Part shown: positions 26,399 through 33,886 of the stretch, piece after piece | Numbering within the stretch: the stretch's first letter is position 1 | Layout of the letters: every line of letters begins with the position of its first letter | NCBI GenBank assembly: GCA_022482785.1 | Contig: JAKVON010000007.1 | Location: forward strand, 1 to 64,000 | DNA length: 64,000 nt | Origin: Atopobiaceae bacterium | GTDB taxonomy: Bacteria > Actinomycetota > Coriobacteriia > Coriobacteriales > Atopobiaceae | Direction: 5' to 3' | Notes under the pieces: generated by a model | The model's database searches: none | The model's input: only the letters and a program-made list of their open reading frames with translations | Told to the model about the DNA's origin: nothing | Program-made: the position numbers and the translations under genes

Positions 26399-27217
26399 CT
26401 AGGCGACGTCGTATCCCATGTCGTCGAGCTTCCCCTCGGCACTCGCCTTCCGGGCGCCCTCGACGATGGCGCAGATGGCGAGGACCGGCCAGAAGAGGAG
26501 GTTCACATAGGCCAGGCCCTCATCCGGGAAGGCGGGATAGAGGTAGGCCTTGATGAAGAAGTTGGAGAGCGCGACCTCGAGGAAGACGAAGAGCAGGACG
26601 CCGACGACCGAGACGAAGACGGCCTTCTCGGCGCTCCTGAGGTTGCCGAGCGTGACGAGGCCCACCGGAAGGCCCAGAAGGCCCCAGACGAGGGCGACGA
26701 GCTGGAAGACGGGAAGGTCGCGGATCGGGTCGGCGAGGAGGGCAGGTGCGTAGGGAAGCCCGACGATGACGGCCACGCAGGCGACGGCGCAGGTGATGGC
26801 GCTCACGAGCGCGACGATGCCGGCGTTGCGGAACCCCCTCTGCGCCTTCTCGAACCTGATGCGCAGACGCGTCACCTCGGGCGGGACGCTCTTCTCCCGG
26901 GAGTGCTTCGGCCCGTAGTCGTAGGTGCCGACGTTGTCGTCCCACCAGGTCGACGAGTCGGAGTCGACCACGTCGGCGGCGGGGTTGTATCCCTTGCTCC
27001 AAACGGAGCCCGTGGGCGCCTCCGGATGGGTCCTGAGGTAGTCATGGGCCTCGTTGATGGCCTTGAAGCGCTCGGTGGCGAAGGCCTTCGCCTCCTTGCC
27101 CCGCACGATGTCGGGGTGGTTTGCCTTGACGGCCGTGCGAAATGCCCTCTCTATGTCTTCCTCGGACGCGGTCGAGTCGTTCAAGCCGAGGAGCATGAGA
27201 GCCTCATGCCTGTTCAA
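26399..27217 (-). CDS. J-domain membrane protein
   Basis: Protein of 272 residues. Residues 1-65 form a J domain (EALMLLGLNDSTASEEDIERAF ... with the invariant HPD in KANHPDIV), which stimulates Hsp70 ATPase. The rest has about four hydrophobic helices (residues about 130-250) ending in a cytoplasmic tail. A J domain on a membrane protein suggests it recruits DnaK to the membrane; its client is unknown. It lacks the zinc and substrate domains of DnaJ, so it is not dnaJ itself. The start is TTG, supported by AGGAGG 5 bp upstream. Confidence 0.85.
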   Translation of the reverse strand: MNRHEALMLLGLNDSTASEEDIERAFRTAVKANHPDIVRGKEAKAFATERFKAINEAHDYLRTHPEAPTGSVWSKGYNPAADVVDSDSSTWWDDNVGTYDYGPKHSREKSVPPEVTRLRIRFEKAQRGFRNAGIVALVSAITCAVACVAVIVGLPYAPALLADPIRDLPVFQLVALVWGLLGLPVGLVTLGNLRSAEKAVFVSVVGVLLFVFLEVALSNFFIKAYLYPAFPDEGLAYVNLLFWPVLAICAIVEGARKASAEGKLDDMGYDVA

Positions 27218-27387
27218 AAGTCCTCCTGGATGACGCGGGAACGCCTGGCGACGATGTTTCCCTACAGAGTGTACCTAATATAGGCCGATGGGATAGAACA
27301 TACATCTGTCGGCGTCGCCTCCATCCCGAGCCCCGGGCAGGAGGGGATTCGGGTATCGTTAGCTCTGGCCGGAGGAAAGGGGTTGGG

Positions 27388-27915
27388 ATGGTCGCATCGG
27401 TCCTGGGCGTCGTCGTGTTGGTTCTCTCTGTTCCCGTCGGGGTCCTGGCACTCGTCTGCCTGGGGCATCTGCCTTTCCGCGGCACCGACGACCCGAAGGG
27501 GACGGCACGCAAGTGCCTTCTCGCGGGAGGCGCGCTCGGGCTTGCGGCGACCGTCTTCTCCCTGCTCGCCGAGCTCGCGGCGGTCCTCGTCGGGCAGCGT
27601 TCCGGAGGGGTCCTCGGGCCTCTCGCCTACCTGGTGCTCGACTGCGCGATCGGCCTCGACGTCTGCCACATGCTCTACGACCTCTCGAGCTTCTCGGACG
27701 GGGCGGAGGCGCGCCGGAGGGCCCTCATACTGATGGCGCTCGCAGGCCTCTGCGTCGTGTGCCAGGCGGCGGAGGGAGTCGCGCAGGCCGCCGTCGCCCC
27801 CGCGATTCTCCTGCTTCTCGGCCTGGCAGACCTCGCTCTGCTGAGACGTACGAGCGCGCCCGCGTCCGAAGGCGCGTCCCCGGAACGCCGAGGGGGCGCC
27901 AGCCATGAGCTTTAG
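27388..27915 (+). CDS. Small membrane protein of unknown function
   Basis: Protein of 175 residues with four hydrophobic helices (about 2-25, 42-66, 75-95 and 110-145) and a hydrophilic tail. I recognise no family. The ATG follows GGAGGAAAGGGG. Its end overlaps the AlbA_2-domain gene by 11 bp, so the two are likely translated together. The 170-bp upstream region is shared with the divergent J-domain gene and contains several AT-rich -10-like hexamers (for example TAATAT near 27277). Confidence 0.75.
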   Translation: MVASVLGVVVLVLSVPVGVLALVCLGHLPFRGTDDPKGTARKCLLAGGALGLAATVFSLLAELAAVLVGQRSGGVLGPLAYLVLDCAIGLDVCHMLYDLSSFSDGAEARRRALILMALAGLCVVCQAAEGVAQAAVAPAILLLLGLADLALLRRTSAPASEGASPERRGGASHEL

Positions 27916-29215
27916 CCCCTTCAGGAGCGACTCGGGAGAGCCGCTCGACCTCGACGAGCTCCGCTACGAGGACCTCAGCCAGCTCAAGAGCTCGGACGAG
28001 GGCTTCGCGCTCGAGTTCAAGCAGGTGTTCGACGACCATGTCAGGGAGAAGGTCCCCAAGATCATCGCGAGCTTCTCCAACTCGAAGGGGGGCTGGCTCG
28101 TCATAGGCATCCGCGACACCGACCACGCGGTGACGCCCATTCCGCGAGGCAAGGCCGACTACTCGCAGACGATCGGCGAGCTGTGCCGCCACCACGTCTC
28201 CCCCACCCCACGGTTCGACATGCGCTTCCTGGAGAGCCCCGAGGGCCACGACGAGGGCGTCCTGGTCATTCGCGTGCAGGAGGGCGACTATCCGCCCTAC
28301 GTCGCCGATGGCATCGTCGAGGTGCGCGTGGGAAGCTCGAGCGCGCCAGCGGACGGGACGAGCCTCGTCGACCTCTACGACAAGAGCGCCCGGAGCAAGG
28401 CGGCCGTCTCCGCCTTCTGCCGCCGGAGCGTCTACTATCCGGCCGACGAGGGGCCGTCGGGAGGGCTGCCCCTCTTCGACCTCTACCTCTATCACCTCGG
28501 GCACCATTCCCACCGGATGCCCTCCCATGCGCTCGTCAACGAGCGCGCGAGGGCGATGCGCGCCTGCTTCGGGCGCATCGGGCTGTCCTTCTGCTGCCAG
28601 CACGCGCACGACTCGCTCATCTTCCGGACCACCCTCGCGGGCAGCCTGGGAGAGCCGCACTCGGCGATCGAGCTGTTCGGCGACGGCTCGATGAAGCTCA
28701 CGGTGCCTGCCGTCCTGCTCCAGGGCGAGGAGAGGGAGGATGCCGTCTCGAGGCTTGCCGCGTCGGTGAGGCCCGTCCCCGACCCGGAGGCCAGAAACGT
28801 CCCCGACGACGGCGCACGCCTGCGCCGGCTCGAGCGCTCGCGCATCATGAGCGCATCCGACACCCTCACCCGCGTGACCCGGATGGCCACGGTGCTCGAC
28901 CATTACATGAGGGAGACGTCGGGGGACTGGGGCGACTACGCGCTCGCCTACGAGCTCGAGAGCCTTGCCGGCGTACTCGTCTTCTCATCGCGTCCCGGAT
29001 ATCTCGACTACGTCTCGACGCATGGGGTCCTGTGCTGCGGCACGACCGACGGCGCGTCCGCCGTTCGGTACGTCGACGAGATGGGCGGCACCGCGTTCCA
29101 GGTCCATCAGTTCGCGGGCAGCCGCTTCTTCGAGGCCTGTGGCCTGCCGTTGGGCTCGGACGATCCGGAAGACGCCGCGCTCGTGCGCCTCCTGCTGCAG
29201 CCCGAGCGCGGCTAG
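27905..29215 (+). CDS. AlbA_2-domain (Schlafen-like ATP/nucleic acid-binding) protein
   Basis: Protein of 436 residues. Residues about 30-150 are an AlbA_2 domain: EFKQVFDDHVREKVPKIIAS, then FSNSKGGWLVIGIRDTD, the glycine-rich hallmark, and later EVRVGSSSAPADG. AlbA_2 proteins are usually described as DNA-binding regulators or nuclease/ATPase-like proteins and are frequent in accessory loci. The remaining 280 residues match nothing I know; there is no winged-helix motif I can point to. It overlaps the upstream membrane protein by 11 bp and is 3 bp before the YgjP gene, making a three-gene unit. Function cannot be assigned. Confidence 0.8.
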   Translation: MSFSPFRSDSGEPLDLDELRYEDLSQLKSSDEGFALEFKQVFDDHVREKVPKIIASFSNSKGGWLVIGIRDTDHAVTPIPRGKADYSQTIGELCRHHVSPTPRFDMRFLESPEGHDEGVLVIRVQEGDYPPYVADGIVEVRVGSSSAPADGTSLVDLYDKSARSKAAVSAFCRRSVYYPADEGPSGGLPLFDLYLYHLGHHSHRMPSHALVNERARAMRACFGRIGLSFCCQHAHDSLIFRTTLAGSLGEPHSAIELFGDGSMKLTVPAVLLQGEEREDAVSRLAASVRPVPDPEARNVPDDGARLRRLERSRIMSASDTLTRVTRMATVLDHYMRETSGDWGDYALAYELESLAGVLVFSSRPGYLDYVSTHGVLCCGTTDGASAVRYVDEMGGTAFQVHQFAGSRFFEACGLPLGSDDPEDAALVRLLLQPERG

Positions 29216-29218
29216 GCC

Positions 29219-29959
29219 ATGCCGTCGCGCCTCACGCGCATCGACGTTGGCGGACTCCAGGTCGAGGTCGAGCGGAAGCGGGTCAAGAACCTCAACCTCC
29301 GGGTGCGCCCGGACGGCTCCATCCACGCCAGCGTCCCTGGCTGGACGACGGACGCGCAGGTCATAGGCTTCGTCTCGTCCCATCGCGAATGGCTCGAGGC
29401 CTCGCTCGAGCGGGTCGGCAGGCGCGCTGGCAGGCCGCGTCCCACCTACGACACGGGCACGACCGTGCCGGTCTGGGGCCTCCCTCTTTCCGTCGTCGTC
29501 GCGGTGGAGCCGGAGGGGAGGCGGTCGTCCGTGCGGCGAGAGGGGAGCCTCGTCTCGCTCGTGGTGGGACCGTCAGGGGAAGGCCCCGACGAGGCCGCCG
29601 TCGCGGCGCGGGGAAGGCTCGTGGGGCGCTTCCTCAGGGCAGAGCTCGCCCGAGAGCTCCCCGCTGCCGCAAGGCGCGCCGAGCTCCTCGTCGGGCAGCG
29701 TGCGAGCGAATGGCGCATGAGGACGATGCGCACGCGCTGGGGCTCATGCAGCGTCCGGAGGCGCCGCATCTGGATCAACGTCGAGCTCGCCACGAGGCCG
29801 CGCGAGTGCCTGGACTACGTATGCCTCCACGAGGCCTGCCACCTCCTCGTCCCCAACCACGGGCCGGCCTTCTACGAGCTCATGGACGAGAGGATGCCGT
29901 CCTGGCGCGCGACGAGGGCCCTGCTCGACGAGGGGCCTCACATCGAATGGGTCGAGTAG
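29219..29959 (+). CDS. YgjP/SprT-like zinc metallopeptidase-domain protein
   Basis: Protein of 246 residues in the YgjP (formerly DUF45) group of gluzincin-like peptidases. The signature is complete: RWGSCSVRRRRIWIN, then CLHEACHLLVPNHGPAFYELM with zinc-binding HEACH and the third His of NHG. The N-terminal part (IDVGGLQVEVERKRVKNLNLRVRPDG) also fits the family. YgjP-like proteins often accompany restriction-modification genes; none is seen here. The end overlaps nrdG tail-to-tail by 22 bp. Substrate unknown. Confidence 0.9.
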   Translation: MPSRLTRIDVGGLQVEVERKRVKNLNLRVRPDGSIHASVPGWTTDAQVIGFVSSHREWLEASLERVGRRAGRPRPTYDTGTTVPVWGLPLSVVVAVEPEGRRSSVRREGSLVSLVVGPSGEGPDEAAVAARGRLVGRFLRAELARELPAAARRAELLVGQRASEWRMRTMRTRWGSCSVRRRRIWINVELATRPRECLDYVCLHEACHLLVPNHGPAFYELMDERMPSWRATRALLDEGPHIEWVE

Positions 29960-30486
29960 ACCCTCTCGTCCTTCCAGAGGACGACCGCGCCCGTCTCGCG
30001 CGTCCGGCGCATGTCGATGATCCTCTGGTTCGAGCTCCCCCTGAACCTCAGGGTGATGTCATGGCGGTACGAGACCCACGGCCCGTCGACCAGGATGTCG
30101 AGGGAGTCGAGGAAGCGGTCGGTGACGCCGTCGACCCAGCGCCTCTTCCCCGGCAGCAGGTCCTCGTAGCAGTAGCCCGTGTAGCACCAGATCGACTTGC
30201 CCGGGACCTCGTCGCGCACCCGCTCCGCGAGCCCGACGAGCGCCGACTGGTTCTCGGGCTCCATCGGGTCCCCGCCGAGCAGCGAGAGGCCCGCCACGTA
30301 GGTGGGCTGCAGGCTCTCGACGATGGCGTCGGCGGTGGCCTCGTCGAACTCCTCGCCATAGTCGAAGTCCCAGGCGACCTCGTTGAAGCATCCCGGGCAA
30401 CGGTTGCGGCAGCCGCTCACGAACAGGGCGGTGCGGGCACCGACCCCGTCGGCGATGTCGCAGTACTTGATCGTCGCGTAATGCAC
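29938..30486 (-). CDS. nrdG: Anaerobic ribonucleotide reductase activating protein NrdG
   Basis: Radical SAM enzyme of 182 residues that makes the glycyl radical on NrdD. The CxxxCxxC cluster motif is CRNRCPGC (within SGCRNRCPGCFNEVAWDF), followed by GLSLLGGDPMEPEN for SAM binding. It starts with GTG, with AGGGGG 8 bp upstream and 17 bp after the nrdD stop. The last 22 bp are shared with the convergent YgjP-type gene. It is translated with nrdD and works only under anoxic conditions. Confidence 0.95.
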   Translation of the reverse strand: MHYATIKYCDIADGVGARTALFVSGCRNRCPGCFNEVAWDFDYGEEFDEATADAIVESLQPTYVAGLSLLGGDPMEPENQSALVGLAERVRDEVPGKSIWCYTGYCYEDLLPGKRRWVDGVTDRFLDSLDILVDGPWVSYRHDITLRFRGSSNQRIIDMRRTRETGAVVLWKDERVYSTHSM

Positions 30487-30503
30487 GGATGCGCCCCCTG
30501 CCC

Positions 30504-32717
30504 CTAGAGATGGAGGACGCGGTCCTTGATCTCCTGCGTGCGGCCCTGGTTCCAGAACTGGCTGCCGATGTAGCCGCAGGTGCGCCGCGCGACGTTGAGC
30601 TTCGACTGGTCGCGGTTGCCGCAGTTGGGGCACTCCCAGACGAGCTTGCCGTCGTCCTCCACGATCCTGATCTCGCCGTCGTAGCCGCACTCCTGGCAGT
30701 AGTCGCTCTTGGTGTTGAGCTCGGCGTACATGATGTTCTCGTAGATGAACTGCAGCACGCTCATGACCGCCTCGAGGTTGTCCTGCATGTCGGGGACCTC
30801 GACGTAGGAGATGGCGCCGCCGGGAGAGAGTCGCTGGAACTCGCTCTCGAACTTGAGCTTCGTGAAGGCGTCGATCTTCTCGGCGACATGGACGTGATAG
30901 CTGTTCGTGATGTAGCCCTTGTCGGTGATGCCGGGGATGACGCCGAAGCGACGCTGCAGGCACTTGGCGAACTTGTAGGTGGTGCTCTCGAGCGGCGTGC
31001 CGTAGAGGGAGAAGTCGATGTCCGTGGCGGCCTTCCACTCGGCGCAGCGGTCGTTCATGTGCTGCATCACGGAGAGGGCGAAGGGAGTCGCCTCCTCGTC
31101 GGTGTGCGAGTGGCCGGTCATGTAGCGGACGCACTCGTAGAGGCCCGCATACCCGAGGCTGATGGTGGAGTAGCCCCCATAGAGGAGCTTGTCGATGGTC
31201 TCGCCCTTATCGAGGCGGGCGAGCGCGCCGTACTGCCACAGGATGGGCGCGGCGTCCGAGAGGGTCCCCATGAGGCGGTCATGGCGGCACATGAGCGCGC
31301 GGTAGCAGAGGTCGAGCCGCTCGTCGAAGACCTTCCAGAAGCGGTCCATGTCGCCGCCGGAGCTAAGTGCGACGTCCGGCAGGTTGATGGTCACGACGCC
31401 CTGGTTGAAGCGGCCGTAGTACTTGGGCTTGCCCGGCTCGTAGTTCAGGGCCTTGGCGACGTTGTCGAAGCCGTTTCCGGAGCGGTCGGGCGTGAGGAAC
31501 GAGCGGCATCCCATGCAGGTGTAGCAGTCGCCGTCGCCGTTGCCGTTGACCTTGAGCTCGAGCATCTTCTTCTCGGAGATGTAGTCGGGGACCATGCGCT
31601 TCGCGGTGCACTTGGCGGCGAGCTGCGTGAGGTAGAAGTAGGGCTGCCCTGGCTCGATGTTGTCGTCCTCGAGGACGTAGATGAGCTTGGGGAAGGCGGG
31701 GGTGATGAACACGCCCTTCTCGTTCTTGACGCCTTCGTGGCGCTGGCGGAGCATCTCCTCGATAACGAGCGCGAGGTCGTGCTTCTCGGATGCGTCGCGC
31801 GCCTCGTTGAGGTACATGAAGACCGTCACGAAGGGAGCCTGCCCGTTGGTGGTCATGAGGGTGACGACCTGGTACTGGATGGTCTGGACGCCCTTGGCTA
31901 TCTCGTCGTGCAGGCGGCCCTCGACGATGCCCGCGAGCTGCTCGGCGGAGGGCTCGACGCCGAGGGTGTTGAGCTCTGCCGTCACCTGGCGGGCGATCTT
32001 CTTGCGCGAGACGTCGACGAAGGGAGCGAGGTGCGTGAGCGAGATGGACTGCCCGCCGTACTGGCTCGACGCCACCTGGGCGATGATCTGGGTCGCGATG
32101 TTGCAGGCCGTCGAGAAGGAGTGGGGCTTCTCGATGAGCGTGCCCGAGATGACGGTTCCGTTCTGTAGCATGTCCTCGAGGTTCACGAGGTCGCAGTTGT
32201 GGATGTGCTGGGCGAAGTAGTCCGCGTCATGGAAGTGGATGATGCCCTCCTCGTGCGCCTGGACGACGTCGGCGGGAAGGAGCATGCGGCGCGTGAGGTC
32301 CTTCGAGACCTCGCCGGCCATGTAGTCGCGCTGGACCGAGGAGACGGTGGGGTTCTTGTTGGAGTTCTCCTGCTTGACGTCCTCGTTGTTGCACTCGATG
32401 AGCGAGAGGATGCGGTCGTCGGTGGTGTTGGACTGGCGGCGCATGTTCTGGATGTAGCGATAGGTGATGTAGTTGCGCGCGACCTCGAAGGCGCCCTTCG
32501 CCATGATCTGGTCCTCGACCATATCCTGGACCTCTTCGACCGAGACGGTATGCCCGCAGCTCGAGCACTCGGCCTCGACGTTTGCCGTGCAGTCGAGAAT
32601 CTGCCCATGGGTGAGGCGCTGCTCCTCGTCGACCGTGACGTTGGCCTTGCCCACCGCCGCGATGATCTTGGATGAGTCGAACTCGACCTCGGCACCGTTG
32701 CGCTTGATGATCTTCAT
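30504..32717 (-). CDS. nrdD: Anaerobic (class III) ribonucleoside-triphosphate reductase
   Basis: Reduces ribonucleoside triphosphates to deoxyribonucleotides without oxygen. The 737-residue protein has an N-terminal ATP-cone (MKIIKRNGAEVEFDSSKI to about residue 95), which senses ATP/dATP. The catalytic barrel follows, then a C-terminal zinc site (CQECGYDGE and CPNCGN) and the glycyl radical motif RTCGYIGSQFW near the end. ATG 32717 has AAGGA 8 bp upstream; in-frame starts further upstream lack support. A promoter and two palindromes resembling NrdR boxes precede it. Confidence 0.96.
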   Translation of the reverse strand: MKIIKRNGAEVEFDSSKIIAAVGKANVTVDEEQRLTHGQILDCTANVEAECSSCGHTVSVEEVQDMVEDQIMAKGAFEVARNYITYRYIQNMRRQSNTTDDRILSLIECNNEDVKQENSNKNPTVSSVQRDYMAGEVSKDLTRRMLLPADVVQAHEEGIIHFHDADYFAQHIHNCDLVNLEDMLQNGTVISGTLIEKPHSFSTACNIATQIIAQVASSQYGGQSISLTHLAPFVDVSRKKIARQVTAELNTLGVEPSAEQLAGIVEGRLHDEIAKGVQTIQYQVVTLMTTNGQAPFVTVFMYLNEARDASEKHDLALVIEEMLRQRHEGVKNEKGVFITPAFPKLIYVLEDDNIEPGQPYFYLTQLAAKCTAKRMVPDYISEKKMLELKVNGNGDGDCYTCMGCRSFLTPDRSGNGFDNVAKALNYEPGKPKYYGRFNQGVVTINLPDVALSSGGDMDRFWKVFDERLDLCYRALMCRHDRLMGTLSDAAPILWQYGALARLDKGETIDKLLYGGYSTISLGYAGLYECVRYMTGHSHTDEEATPFALSVMQHMNDRCAEWKAATDIDFSLYGTPLESTTYKFAKCLQRRFGVIPGITDKGYITNSYHVHVAEKIDAFTKLKFESEFQRLSPGGAISYVEVPDMQDNLEAVMSVLQFIYENIMYAELNTKSDYCQECGYDGEIRIVEDDGKLVWECPNCGNRDQSKLNVARRTCGYIGSQFWNQGRTQEIKDRVLHL

Positions 32718-32800
32718 GGCCGTAATCCTTCTTTGCTGCGAGCTGCTGTGTTTGAGCTCTGACCCAACAGGAACCTGCGAGACGCCTTGCGCCCTATGAA

Positions 32801-32828
32801 ATAGTAGCGAACGCCCCCGGCGAGACAA
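32801..32828 (-). promoter_or_regulatory. Probable promoter of nrdD-nrdG
   Basis: On the minus strand TTGTCT (32823-32828) and TACTAT (32801-32806) are separated by 16 bp and lie 84 bp before the nrdD start. The match to TTGACA/TATAAT is four of six at the -35 site and four of six at the -10 site. Confidence 0.45.
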
Positions 32829-32837
32829 GCGGGAAGG

Positions 32838-32882
32838 CCCAATTTGTTGTGGGCTTCGGCAAATGGCCACACATCATGTGGT
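32838..32882 (-). promoter_or_regulatory. Paired palindromes upstream of nrdD, candidate NrdR boxes
   Basis: Two short palindromes, CCCAATTTGTTGTGGG (32838-32853) and CCACACATCATGTGG (32867-32881), lie with centres about 29 bp apart just upstream of the nrdD -35 site. NrdR represses nrd genes through two roughly 16-bp palindromic boxes about three helical turns apart. Spacing and position fit; similarity to the published consensus is only partial. This 279-bp gap is the longest gene-free stretch of the window. Confidence 0.4.
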
Positions 32883-32945
32883 GGTACCGAGGAATCCAGG
32901 CAAAACGCGCATGCGACGACCGCAGGTCAGCCGGCCGGCCATGAC

Positions 32946-32973
32946 GAAAGGCGGCGCCCTCCCGGGCGCCGCC
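32946..32973 (-). terminator. Rho-independent terminator after the PTS EIIB-EIIA genes
   Basis: A perfect 10-bp stem GGCGGCGCCC / GGGCGCCGCC with a 4-base loop (32950-32973). On the minus strand it is followed by TTTCG. It lies 23 bp past the EIIA stop. Confidence 0.8.
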
Positions 32974-32996
32974 GACACGACACGAACGGGGCGAGG

Positions 32997-33320
32997 CTAT
33001 CTCGCGTTGAGCTTCTTGTAGACGTCGATGAAGTCCTCGGCGATGACACGGAAGGTCTCGGCGCTCATCATCTGGTCCTCGGCATGCATGAGGATGAGGG
33101 AGAACTCGGGGGTGTCGCCCGAGGCGTCGCGCTGGAGGATTCTCATGTGATTCTTATGGCCCTCGGAGTAGTCCTTGTTGCCCTCCTCGATGGCCTGGCG
33201 CGCGCCCTCGTAGTCGCCGTCCTTCGCCATGGTGATGGCATTGATGTAGCAGGACTTCGCGGCACCGACGGCGGCGACTATGCCGAAGCAGACGGTGACC
33301 ATCTCCTCGGAGGCTGGCAT
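32997..33320 (-). CDS. PTS lactose/cellobiose-family EIIA component
   Basis: Cytosolic phosphocarrier of 107 residues, all-helical EIIA of the lactose/chitobiose family. The phospho-acceptor is His79 in SLILMHAEDQMMSA. It takes phosphate from HPr and passes it to the EIIB encoded 2 bp upstream. No EIIC permease gene is adjacent: the next gene downstream is nrdD and the one upstream is the divergent trpS. Substrate is therefore open; the family transports cellobiose, chitobiose, lactose and similar disaccharides. ATG 33320 is chosen; the same frame is open upstream only through the EIIB gene. Confidence 0.9.
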   Translation of the reverse strand: MPASEEMVTVCFGIVAAVGAAKSCYINAITMAKDGDYEGARQAIEEGNKDYSEGHKNHMRILQRDASGDTPEFSLILMHAEDQMMSAETFRVIAEDFIDVYKKLNAR

Positions 33321-33322
33321 GT

Positions 33323-33631
33323 CTACTCCCCCATCAGCTTCTTGGCCATGTTGATGACGCGAGGGGCGTCCATGGAGCCGTAGATGCGCATGGGGATGAC
33401 GTCGACGGGCACGCCCTCGCCCGCGTAGCCCTGCATGGACTCCTTCTGGAAGCCCACCTGGGGCCCGAGCAGGATGCAGTCCTGGTCCTTCGCGACATCC
33501 TGTGCCTCGCCCGCAGGCAGGGCCTTGATGTCGTAGTCGAGGCCGTTGTCCTTGACGTAGTCCTTCATGCGATTGACCAGCAGGCTGGTGGACATTCCAG
33601 CCATGCAGACGAGCAGAATCTTCTTGGACAT
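33323..33631 (-). CDS. PTS lactose/cellobiose-family EIIB component
   Basis: Cytosolic EIIB of 102 residues. The phosphorylated Cys9 lies in the P-loop-like KKILLVCMAGMSTSLLV, typical of cellobiose/lactose EIIB. It would accept phosphate from EIIA (next gene, 2-bp gap) and hand it to sugar in an EIIC channel that must be encoded elsewhere. ATG 33631 is preceded by GGGAGC. A perfect inverted repeat (33649-33666) sits just upstream and could be an operator. Confidence 0.9.
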   Translation of the reverse strand: MSKKILLVCMAGMSTSLLVNRMKDYVKDNGLDYDIKALPAGEAQDVAKDQDCILLGPQVGFQKESMQGYAGEGVPVDVIPMRIYGSMDAPRVINMAKKLMGE

Positions 33632-33648
33632 CACAAGCTCCCTTCGCA

Positions 33649-33666
33649 GAGCACAAGGTAGTGCTC
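33649..33666. promoter_or_regulatory. Perfect inverted repeat upstream of the PTS EIIB gene
   Basis: GAGCAC-aaggta-GTGCTC: 6-bp arms around a 6-bp spacer, 17 bp before the EIIB start and within the intergenic region shared with trpS. It could be an operator or a leader hairpin. No regulator gene is nearby. Confidence 0.3.
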
Positions 33667-33886
33667 CCAGACCGGCGGCCGCAATCCTCGCGAGCGCGCT
33701 TTCCGAACTAAGCGCATGGTACCCCTCATTCCACGGGCTGAAGCCGATGGAAGCCCCATTTGCCGAATAACGGAAGGCATGCGCAGGGGACGAGGGGCCC
33801 ATCGGGCCGACGGGAGCGAGGCATGTCGTGCCGTTGTGTTCTACCATGGCCAGAGAGGATTCGACATCGACCAACCAGGAGCAGGC

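Noticed and set aside
33632-33886. T-box riboswitch in the trpS leader
   Set aside because: No antiterminator core (AGGGTGGnACCGCG-like) or terminator hairpin is visible upstream of the trpS start.
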